Below are positions 8,914-16,496 of a stretch of DNA of 64,000 nt, piece by piece. The stretch comes from Mesorhizobium sp. ES1-4 (GTDB taxonomy: Bacteria > Pseudomonadota > Alphaproteobacteria > Rhizobiales > Rhizobiaceae), in assembly GCF_020164745.1 (NCBI RefSeq), contig NZ_JAIUGV010000013.1, positions 88,981 through 152,980 of the forward strand, written 5' to 3'. How positions within the stretch are numbered: position 1 is the first letter of the stretch; each line of letters begins with the position of its first letter. The notes below the pieces were generated by a model that saw only the letters and a list, made by a program, of their open reading frames with translations, ran no database searches and was not told the origin of the DNA. A program made the position numbers and the translations under genes.

Positions 8914-9059
8914 GAGCCCGTGGCATGCTTCGGCCCAATGCTGTGGATTGATGTTTCTTCATGCCACAACCTCGCTGACGAGACCGCCGAAAGCCCCTTC
9001 AAAGCGGTCGGTGGCGATCTCTCGCAGCTTTGGAAGGTAGTGCATTGATTTTTCGTGGA

Positions 9060-10270
9060 ATGGGGACCCTGTTTAAAGGGTGATTTTCGTCCAAACGGGA
9101 CCCCTTAACGATGGGGTCATCAAGATGCCTCCGGCTTGATCGGAGGCATTTGTGTTTTGGATGTTGGTTTTAGAGACGATTGCAAAGATACGTCGGCTGT
9201 CGCTGGTCCAGGGGAAGTCGATCAAAGCGATCTGCCGTGAGCTGAAGATCTCGCGCAAGGTGGTGCGCAAGGTCCTGCGTTCTGAGGAGACGCAGTTCCG
9301 CTACGAGCGCAAGCACCAGCCCTATCCCCGCATGGGAGCTCGGCGTGAGACGCGGGACCGGCTGCTGTCGGCGAATGCGGCCAAGCCGCAGCGGGAGCGG
9401 CTGCCGGTCGCTTCGACGGCTTCCATTGCATTCCCCCGTCGGTGTCGAAGACCTGCACGGTGCGCTTCGACAACAACAAATACTCGGTGCTGTCGAGTGC
9501 CGTCGGTCGGCCCATCGAGATCCATGCTTATGTCGATCGGATCGCATCCGCCAGAGGATGGCGTGGTCGTGGGAGAACACGTTCGCTCCTTTGGCCGCAA
9601 CGAGGTCGCCTACGATCCCTGGCACACGGCGCGCGCCGTTCCTTGGCTGGGTCGTGCGGTCGGCAATGGAGAAGGTGCGGCGCAGCTCAAGGCGGTTGAT
9701 GACGTCGACCGGCAGATGGTGTTGATCCTCACCTGGGTGCTGACCGACGGATTGAGCGCGGTCGAGGCCGCCTGTCAGGAAGCCATCGAGCACGGTGCAT
9801 CGTCGGCGCCGGTGATCCTCAACATCCTGGCCCGCAGCCGCGATCCGGCGCCGGGCACGATCCTTTCCATTCCCCAAGCGCTGAAGCTAGCTCACGAGCG
9901 GTCGCCGACTGCACCCGCTATGACAGTCTCAGGAGGACAAACAGCCATGGAACGCACCGAGGTACTGGAACTGATGGGAGCGCTGAAGCTCTACGGAATG
10001 CGCAGAGCCTATGACGAGATCATGGGCGCGTCGCCATCAAGCGACGGCACGAGCCGCCCAGGATTGTCGGTGATCTCTTGCAGGCCGAGATATCGGAGAA
10101 GCAGGCCCGCTCCATCAAATACCAGTTCGCTGTCGCCAAGTTGCCGCTGGCCAAGGACATCGACGACTTCGACTTCGCCGACACGCCGGTCACCCCCTGA
10201 TGCGCGATCTCGCCCGGCCGCGCCTTCGTCGCCGATCAGCGCAACATCGTCCTGGTCGGCCGCCTTCACG
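9060..10270 (+). mobile_element. IS21-family element relic (istA/istB)
   Basis: istA begins near 9,161 (METIAKI-type start; helix-turn-helix KSIKAICRELKISRKVVRKVLRS). It loses its middle, including the integrase core, and resumes at VRFDNNKYSVLSSAVGRPIEIHAY with frameshifts. It ends in the usual VDRQMV...LTDGLSAVEAACQEA...NILARSRDP region. istB starts at 9,946 (MERTEVLELMGALKLYGMRRAYDEIM), shifts frame and stops at a NIVLVG-type Walker A start, with the rest of the ATPase deleted. The element cannot transpose. Right of it begins the NifA-type promoter region at 10,317. Confidence 0.8.
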
Positions 10271-10316
10271 GGTCACCCAACTCGCGCGGAAGGTCGACCG
10301 CATTGCGACGGGCGCG

Positions 10317-10332
10317 TGTCGACTTCCCAACA
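10317..10332. promoter_or_regulatory. NifA upstream activator site
   Basis: TGTCGACTTCCCAACA fits TGT-N10-ACA. A second near-match (TGTCAGACAGGAGACG) follows at 10,334. It sits about 65 bases before the -24 element at 10,395, a suitable distance for NifA acting on sigma-54 polymerase. Confidence 0.7.
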
Positions 10333-10394
10333 ATGTCAGACAGGAGACGCAACGCTATCGGAGCGATCGCATTGCCCGAAACGATTTTCCCAGT

Positions 10395-10409
10395 TGGCAC
10401 GACAATTGC
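10395..10409 (+). promoter_or_regulatory. Sigma-54 (-24/-12) promoter
   Basis: TGGCACGACAATTGC is identical to the element at 1,168-1,182. The predicted start near 10,420 gives a leader of about 30 bases before the HEXXH gene at 10,453. Shared flanks with the first promoter (CGATTTTCCCAGT upstream, GGTCCTATGCGCAAAAGCA downstream) show the two are copies. Confidence 0.8.
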
Positions 10410-10425
10410 GGTCCTATGCGCAAAA

Positions 10426-11185
10426 GCAAACTAGACCTGAGAGCCGCACCGCATGAATGTAGCCTCCCAATATCTGCCGCTTGTGGCGCATCACGAAGCC
10501 GGGCACGCGGTGGCCGCCATCGTTTTGCACCGTCAGACGTTCGACGACGACCGTGAACTCCCTGCTTTCTCAAGTGTTAGTATTTACCCCGACGTCGGTG
10601 ACGGAGAGTGCGGTGGTGTTGTCGAAGGCGCGGGTTTTTATTCAGCGCAAGGATTCACCTCGAAGCGAAAGCCGATTTTCGAGGACGATATGGATCGATG
10701 TTTGGAACGCGATGATGCGATCCGGGAGATAGTTGCGTGTCTGGCAGGTCCTTTTGCAGAATCCGCATTCGAAGGCTATCTGGACCCGCGCGATATGGCG
10801 ATGAATGCGTCCGATGGGAATGAGGGGAGCAGCGACTACGCGGATGCCAAGCGAATCTATGGTGAGTTGCGGTTCCTGATGCCGCGCCGCCCCGATTGGG
10901 GGCGGATCGAAGATTGCACGGCCCGGCTAGTACTCGATCACTGGTCGGCCATCGAAGCATTGGCCGCGCATTTGCTGGTCAAGCATGCTCTCCAATTCGA
11001 TGAGGCTCTGACGATTGTTGCGCCGCATCTTCCGCCCATGCCAGCAGCTACGCCGCCAGAGCGTCATCCGCAGCCTGCTTGATCAGCCATTCGATGTGAT
11101 TTGACCACATCTGCAACACCTCGCGCTTCTCCTTGACGTTGCTATAGAGATTGTAGATTTCGCCAATGTCTGTCAAGGACGCCGC
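10426..11185. repeat. Right arm of the large inverted repeat
   Basis: Diverged inverted copy of 1-771 that includes the HEXXH gene and the integrase 3' end. Compared with the left arm, the 92-codon chimeric ORF has been removed here, so the promoter lies directly upstream of the peptidase. Confidence 0.8.
10453..11082 (+). CDS. HEXXH-motif putative metallopeptidase (copy 2)
   Basis: A 209-residue paralogue of the gene at 110-742. It has HEAGH at residues 14-18, the ACLAGPFAESAFEG segment and the GSSDYADAKR segment, all as in copy 1. Differences are scattered substitutions plus one residue less near the start; neither copy shows a frameshift. It lies about 33 bases after the predicted sigma-54 start and is therefore a candidate NifA-regulated gene. 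The 3' end overlaps the convergent integrase relic by 35 bases. The function of such single-domain M41-like proteins is unknown to me, and catalysis is inferred from the motif only. Confidence 0.65.
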   Translation: MNVASQYLPLVAHHEAGHAVAAIVLHRQTFDDDRELPAFSSVSIYPDVGDGECGGVVEGAGFYSAQGFTSKRKPIFEDDMDRCLERDDAIREIVACLAGPFAESAFEGYLDPRDMAMNASDGNEGSSDYADAKRIYGELRFLMPRRPDWGRIEDCTARLVLDHWSAIEALAAHLLVKHALQFDEALTIVAPHLPPMPAATPPERHPQPA

Positions 11186-12003
11186 CTTGTGATTCAGTAT
11201 GTGCTCGATGACGTGTGGCAATACCTGCCGCCTGCCGAGATTTGTCGCGAGCGTCCTGCGCAGATCGTGAAGGGTCCAGTTCTCCAAAGCCACCCCGTCA
11301 GTATTGACCTTGCCGTCTAGAGCCTTCTTGCCCTTCGCGTAGCCTGAGAAGTGGCTTCTTTCGTTGCCCCTCGCAGGGAAAAAAACGTGTCATTGGTCTT
11401 CGGTACCGTCTGGGGGACCGACACCGCCAGTGTGGACAGCGGAATAAGCGTAGGCTCTTCGTTCTTCGTGCGGTCACCCGATAGTTCCATGTTCCGGCTT
11501 CAAGGTTGAGGACCAACGCATCGCGGCAACTTCCGTACGCCTCTGTCCGGTCAGAATGAGCAGCTTGACGATGGAGCCGAACGAATAGCCGATATCGCCC
11601 GGTTCGGGCTCACAGCCCGTTCATATAGCCGCCAGTTCGGCATCGTTCACCACTCGCTTGCGCTTGACGATCGGGGCCGGATCCGGATTTTCCAATCCCT
11701 CGCGGGGAAACCGCGGATGAGCCGTTGCGGCGGTTTGCGACACCAGTTGAAAAATGCCCGCATACACCAGAAGGCCGTGTTAGCCGCTTGCGGGTGACCC
11801 CCGGCGACGATCTTCTTGGTGATGTTAGCAATGTCGGTGTCGATCACATGGTGGATAGAGCGACTCCCGAGGGCAGGCACAAGATACCGGTTCAGGCTGG
11901 CCTCGACCAGTGCGGTGTTTTGAGGGTCGTTACTCGGCGGCCTGGAGGTGACCGCCATCGCCGTCCTCGGTATCGTCAGCGCTGATATGCGCCTGATCGG
12001 CAA
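11048..12003 (-). pseudogene. Phage-type integrase, multiply disrupted
   Basis: The N-terminal core-binding region (NTALVEASLNRYLVPALGSR...AANTAFWCMRAFFNWC) is followed by a frameshift near 11,715. A TGG-to-TGA nonsense lies near 11,617, just before GCEPEPGDIGYSFGSIVKLLILTGQRRTEV. A further frameshift and stop near 11,400 precede the catalytic C-terminal part (LHDLRRTLATNLGRRQVLPHVIEHILNH), which is open from 11,293. The arginine of HDLRRT and the final tyrosine region (IYNLYS) are present, but no single frame is intact. It converges on the HEXXH gene. Confidence 0.8.
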
Positions 12004-12056
12004 GGAAGGCTGGCAGTTCCGATGGAGCTATGCTGGAATTTGGGTGACGAGGCTGA

Positions 12057-12512
12057 TCAAGCGGCGCTCTGCGGCTTCGTTTCGATGACCTGGATTCCGT
12101 CCAGGAACCTGGCACCTGCGATGAGTTTCGGCAACTGATTTTGTCCTTTCAATCGTCGCCACTTCCTGGCCGCGGCCAACAGCTTGAAGACCATCAGCTG
12201 GGCGGTTTTCGAGGATAGCGAGCCCTTGGTACGCACCGTGCGATAGCGAACGGTTGCAAAGACGCTTTCGATGGGATTGGACGTTCGCAGATGATCCCAG
12301 TGTTGGGCGGGGAAATCGTAGAGCGCCAGCGACGCAATATGATCTTTCGTCAGGCAGTCGACCGCCTTGGCATACGCCTCGGCCTCCATCTCGATCGCAT
12401 GCGCAAGCAATTTGCGCGCGCCGCTGCGAAGTACATCCGTCAGGGTATCATCGATTTCGTCGGGCTGACGAAGGCGAACAATGTGTTGATAGTCTCGTTC
12501 ATGGCGTATCAC
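12057..12512 (-). pseudogene. IS256-family transposase with internal deletion
   Basis: The N-terminal DDTLTDVLRSGARKLLAHAIEMEAEAY is joined directly to the C-terminal half (SLALYDFPAQHWDHLRTSNPIESVFATVRYRT...KTAQLMVFKLLAAARKWRRL). The frame is open, but the central catalytic region with two of the DDE residues is missing, so the 151-residue product is inactive. The remaining glutamate lies in the NPIES segment. It is a relic within the island. Confidence 0.8.
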
Positions 12513-13010
12513 TCTCCTTGAGAGGTACTGGCAGGCTTCATCACCCGCCTCGATACGCCGCTCTCCTCAAGCCGCCATCATCCAGTTTCCGCCATGGCTC
12601 CCCCTGATTGATCCGCTTCACCTGTGCAACTGCACAGGCTGCCCTAGCGGGGAGATTGGCCTCCAATGGCGAAAGCTTGCCGCAGGAGACCCTCCGATGA
12701 CCGTGCCTATGGCGCCGCCGCTACGACAACTTGCCGACAAGCAGCGTGCGATCCACTGCCGCGCTACTGCGCCTTCAAGGGACGTCTGGATCGCGACGCA
12801 GGAGCCGATGACCGTTACGGGATCAATTCCAGGTCGCGCTGGCCGTCGCTGTGCCAGTTCGACGGTCTGGTGGCAATTTGGGCACATCTTCTGTCGCCGA
12901 CAGTGGCGATGGCTGACGCTTCAACGAAACGGGGTCTTCGACGTCTGCTGCCTTCGCCGATGCTTTGCGAAGTGGCATAATGTTTCGACGCACGCAGGCG
13001 CGGGCAGGGG

Positions 13011-13821
13011 ATGTCAGTCATGAATCTCCTGACTGGCGCGGATCAGGCCGATTGGCGGGATGAAAGATCATACGACTACACCGCTGGCCTGACGCTGCGG
13101 GAGTGGGCTTGGGAGTTCTTACGCCGCAATCCAGCGTTCCAGCGCGATCTGACCGCTGCGCGCCAGCATTGCAAGACTTGGTCTCTCCAATCCTTTCTCG
13201 ATATGGTCGCGTCGGCCGGCGACCTGTCACGCTGGGGTGTTCTGTTTCGCGGAGTCTTGTGGCCGCGCTTCGGTCGTATTCTGGTGTCCGCTCTGGTGCG
13301 TCCATGTGCTGCCGGTCATTGCGGAACGGTTGCCTGCCTCGTCGCCGACACCGCCGTTCGAACTCTCGGCATTGCCCTGTCGTGCAATCGTCCTGCTGGC
13401 GCCCGACAAGAGCCAGCATGTTCTTCTTCGCAATGCGGACCACGCGCTGCAGCTCGCCGTCTCGGGCGCGAATATCCTCCACCCTGTTTGCCTGCATACG
13501 CAAGCCATCTGGCCCGCGGTGCTTTTAAAGCATCGACTGAGGGGACTGGAGTGCCTCAATGCTCTCAGTCTAGGGCAACAGTTGCCCCCCCGCTTGTTTG
13601 CGCCGGAAAAGCGCGGCGTTCGTTTGTCCTTCGTTCTTCGTGCGCTCGACGGTTCGCTCGCCGGAGCACCTCATCGCGAGCTCGCCGAAGTTCTCATCGG
13701 TCAACGGCGCGTCCATGCCGACTGGGCGGATCCTCGCGATCATCTGCGCGACCGCATCCGTCGGGCCGTCTCGCGTGGCCGCGCGCTCATGAATGGTGGC
13801 TACAGAGATTTCCTAATTTGA
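13011..13821 (+). pseudogene. DUF2285/DUF6499-type regulator-domain protein, frameshifted
   Basis: The first frame carries the N-terminal ADWRDERSYDYTAGLTLREWAWEFLRRNPAF motif typical of small island-borne proteins with a DUF2285 domain. After DLSRWG (about 13,235) the sense continues in another frame: VLPVIAERLPAS..., then LLRNADHALQLAVSGANIL, then LRALDGSLAGAPHRELAEVLIG, to the stop at 13,821. The C-terminal piece resembles the DUF2285 homeodomain-like region. One +1 frameshift explains the break. These proteins are often near ICE transfer genes, and related ones occur in Mesorhizobium islands. Confidence 0.65.
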
Positions 13822-14301
13822 AAAGCGACAGTCCGCGCTGTGCGTCGGTGGATGAACGTTCGCTCGCAGCTGTACCCGTCACCAACAGTTCGCCCGCCGA
13901 CAGGACTGCATGGCGCCTTGCAAGTGCGCTCTGGTCTAGCTTGTCGATGCCGAAATGAGATGGGCGAGGGTGCCAAGGCGGTGGTTCATTAGGGCCGGCC
14001 TCGACCTGGACGCACATCATTGGTCGGAAAGCGGCGTGCACCGCAATGTCGCCATAGCAGCCAAGATCCTTTGAGGCCGGACCTGCAGTCCTGTTGGACC
14101 GGCGGGTGCAACAATATGGAGGGATCTGAGGCCTCACACCGTTCCCTGGTCGACAGCTCGGTCAACATAGCACCCACCGCTTGATTATGGAAATGGTGTG
14201 CCTGGAGTGCAGCGAGTAGCGGCTTGCTGCGCACTGTCCTAAGAATAGCAGTCATGACCCGTCTGGGGTTCTGCAACACGACGATTCAACCGCTTGGGCA
14301 T
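13822..14301. other. Region without recognisable gene
   Basis: Only short overlapping ORFs with skewed composition are present here. No domain, repeat or RNA was recognised before the NifA-type sites at 14,302. Confidence 0.4.
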
Positions 14302-14334
14302 TGTCGCATATCCCACAATGTAGAATGCGCAACA
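14302..14334. promoter_or_regulatory. Two tandem NifA upstream activator sites
   Basis: TGTCGCATATCCCACA (14,302-14,317) and TGTAGAATGCGCAACA (14,319-14,334) both fit TGT-N10-ACA and lie 45-77 bases upstream of a -24/-12 element on the plus strand. Tandem sites are typical of strong nif/fix promoters. Confidence 0.65.
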
Positions 14335-14378
14335 GGGCAAAAGCTGATCCATCGGCGGTTTATCAATGCTTTTTGGCT

Positions 14379-14393
14379 TGGCACGGCACATGC
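14379..14393 (+). promoter_or_regulatory. Sigma-54 (-24/-12) promoter, apparently orphan
   Basis: TGGCACGGCACATGC has a perfect -24 half and correctly spaced GC at -12 (ATGC instead of TTGC). Transcription would run rightward into a short unassigned stretch and then antisense to the aldehyde dehydrogenase gene. The original downstream gene was probably lost by rearrangement. Confidence 0.55.
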
Positions 14394-14453
14394 AACGCAA
14401 TCGGCAAAAGGCGCACGAACTGAGTGGCCCATCGGCCCTAGGAGCGCTGACTT

Positions 14454-14645
14454 ATGCCCTCCCAAGGCATGTCCGGCCCGACAGCGAGCTCAGTCTCCTG
14501 CCGGGCATCCGTGTTTCAGGTCAACGGCGTTTGGAACTTCCAATTAGGTGGCGGCATTGACCGCAGGCCGCCCCCCGGTGGGGCGGAGAGACAGTGCAGC
14601 AGGTTTCAAATCCCGCCCATGCAAAGATATTTCATTTCCAGATAG
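14454..14645 (+). CDS. Possible small ORF after the orphan promoter
   Basis: A 63-codon ORF with AGGAG about 14 bases upstream is the only start-to-stop frame following the sigma-54 element. It has no known domain, and its end overlaps the aldehyde dehydrogenase gene on the other strand. A stem CCGCCCC/GGGGCGG at 14,568-14,586 lies inside it and may instead be the terminator of the minus-strand gene. It may not be a real gene. Confidence 0.18.
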   Translation: MPSQGMSGPTASSVSCRASVFQVNGVWNFQLGGGIDRRPPPGGAERQCSRFQIPPMQRYFISR

Positions 14646-16063
14646 TCCTCGAGGCCATGACGGGAACCCTCCCGCCCGATGCCGGATTGTTTGATCCCGC
14701 CAAACGGTGCCGCCTCCGAGGACATGCGTCCCGTGTTGATGCCAACCATGCCATATTCCAGAGCCTCTGCCACACGCCAGACCCGCTTCAGGTTTGAGGC
14801 ATAGAAGTATGCGGCGAGGCCGTATATCGTGTCATTGGCCTCGCGCACGACCTGATCCGCATCGTTGAAGCGAATGATCGGCGCGAGCGGCCCGAATGTC
14901 TCCTCTTGCGCGACTGCCATGACGCTGGAAATCTCGGTGAGGACCGTGGGTTCGAAAAACGTGCCATTCTTGCCGATACGCTGGCCCCCGCATCGTATTG
15001 TGCCGCCTTTCGCAATGGCATCTGCGACGTGAGACTCGATCTTGGCCAGAGCATGCTTGTCGATGAGCGGTCCGATGTCCACTCCGGCATCGAATCCGTC
15101 GCCAACCGACAAGTGCCGGATTCTTTCCACGAATTTCTTGACGAACTCATCGTGAACGCTCGATTGGACGTAAATGCGGTTCGCGGAAACGCAGGTCTGG
15201 CCGGCATTGCGGAACTTCGCCTGGACCGCACCGTCAACAGCACCGTCAATGTCGGCATCATCGAAGATGATGAAAGGTGCATTGCCGCCGAGTTCAAGGC
15301 TGACCTTCTTGATCTGGTCAGAGCACTGACGCATCAGCAGCCGTCCGACCTCGGTCGAACCGGTGAAGCTGATCTTTCGAATCTTGGAATTGGTGCAGAG
15401 TTCACGGCCCACGCGATCACCTTCGGACGCATAGATCAGGTTGACCACGCCATCGGGAAAGCCGGCCTGATGGGCGAGGGCGAACATTGCGCCAGCCACG
15501 AGCGGCGTCTGTTCAGCGGGCTTGAGCACGATTGTGCAGCCCGCAGCCAAGGCCGGCGAGATTTTGCGCGCCACCATGGAGGCCGGGAAATTCCATGGCG
15601 TGATCGTGCCAACAACGCCGATGGGCTGCTTGATCACTAGCATTCGGCGGTCTGTCGAGGGTGCCGAGATCGTCTCGCCATAGACGCGATTGGCCTCCTC
15701 GGCATACCATTGCAGATACGCCGCCGCATGCGATACCTCTGAAATGGCTTCGGCAAGCGGCTTGCCCATTTCCGCAGTCAGAATCGCGGCGAGATCGCCT
15801 GCATGGTCGATGATCAGCTGATGCCATCGCCAAAGAACGTCGCTACGTTCTCGGGCCGTCAACGCGGCCCATCCCGACTGCGCAACATAGGCCTTGTCTA
15901 CCGCAGCACGTGTCTCCTCCACGCCCATATCGGGAAGCTCTGCCAAAACTTCGCCGGTCGACGGATTGACGACCTCGAACGTCTTATTGCCAACTGGTCT
16001 GCCGAGTGCCGGCAGGCGGTCGATGGCTCCAAACAGGTGCGGGGATTTCAGACGGCGGATCAT
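14606..16063 (-). CDS. gabD: NAD(P)-dependent aldehyde dehydrogenase (succinate-semialdehyde type)
   Basis: Oxidises an aldehyde to the acid. Similarity to rhizobial GabD suggests succinate semialdehyde from GABA, but other aldehydes are possible. Visible features are the Rossmann/NAD segment with GTITPWNFPASM, FTGSTEVGRLLM, the general-base signature SLELGGNAPFIIFDDAD and the catalytic GQTCVSANRIYVQ. The C-terminal GIKQSGIGREGSRHGLEDYLE is also present. I prefer the start at 16,063 (MIRRLKSPHLF) over the upstream codon at 16,111. The ALDH gene follows the M16 peptidase gene on the same strand after about 430 bases and may be co-transcribed from the NifA-type promoter at 19,382. A truncated copy lies at 5,125-5,600. 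Confidence 0.88.
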   Translation of the reverse strand: MIRRLKSPHLFGAIDRLPALGRPVGNKTFEVVNPSTGEVLAELPDMGVEETRAAVDKAYVAQSGWAALTARERSDVLWRWHQLIIDHAGDLAAILTAEMGKPLAEAISEVSHAAAYLQWYAEEANRVYGETISAPSTDRRMLVIKQPIGVVGTITPWNFPASMVARKISPALAAGCTIVLKPAEQTPLVAGAMFALAHQAGFPDGVVNLIYASEGDRVGRELCTNSKIRKISFTGSTEVGRLLMRQCSDQIKKVSLELGGNAPFIIFDDADIDGAVDGAVQAKFRNAGQTCVSANRIYVQSSVHDEFVKKFVERIRHLSVGDGFDAGVDIGPLIDKHALAKIESHVADAIAKGGTIRCGGQRIGKNGTFFEPTVLTEISSVMAVAQEETFGPLAPIIRFNDADQVVREANDTIYGLAAYFYASNLKRVWRVAEALEYGMVGINTGRMSSEAAPFGGIKQSGIGREGSRHGLEDYLEMKYLCMGGI

Positions 16064-16496
16064 CGGCAGGCACAGGGGCAATACCGGATTCCTCCTCAAC
16101 GCAGCGAACATCCAGGTCGACAGGCCGTCAGTGTGTATTCTGCACCAGTGGGTTCGTCGTAGGGCCTCGGCAAAGCAGCTGGTAGACCACGCTAGCCCGA
16201 TGAAAAGACAGCAGTTTCGTTAGTTTGAGTGCCCGCGGTTCATCAATTGATGGATTAAGCAGTCGGATGTTTGCTTCATCCACCATGCCTGCTGGTGGCA
16301 TGCGACTGAATTCTGCAAAAAGGCGGCATACATGCTGAGGAGCGCCATTTCGGCGAGAGGCCGCCGGACCGCCAATGCCGCGCAAGGTCGGCGAAAACGA
16401 CTCCGCGCGTCTGCATGATCTGCTTGGCCCACGGGCCTCCACATTCGCTCTTCCCACGAGAAGCCCCGATGAAGAAGGAAGGTGAGATGAGTTTCT
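16064..16496. other. Spacer between M16 and aldehyde dehydrogenase genes
   Basis: No promoter of sigma-54 type, no recognisable ORF and no clear terminator were found in this spacer. Confidence 0.4.

Noticed and set aside
14568..14586. Stem CCGCCCC/GGGGCGG as terminator of the aldehyde dehydrogenase gene
   Set aside because: Good stem but no T-tract in the transcribed direction, so not listed as a terminator.
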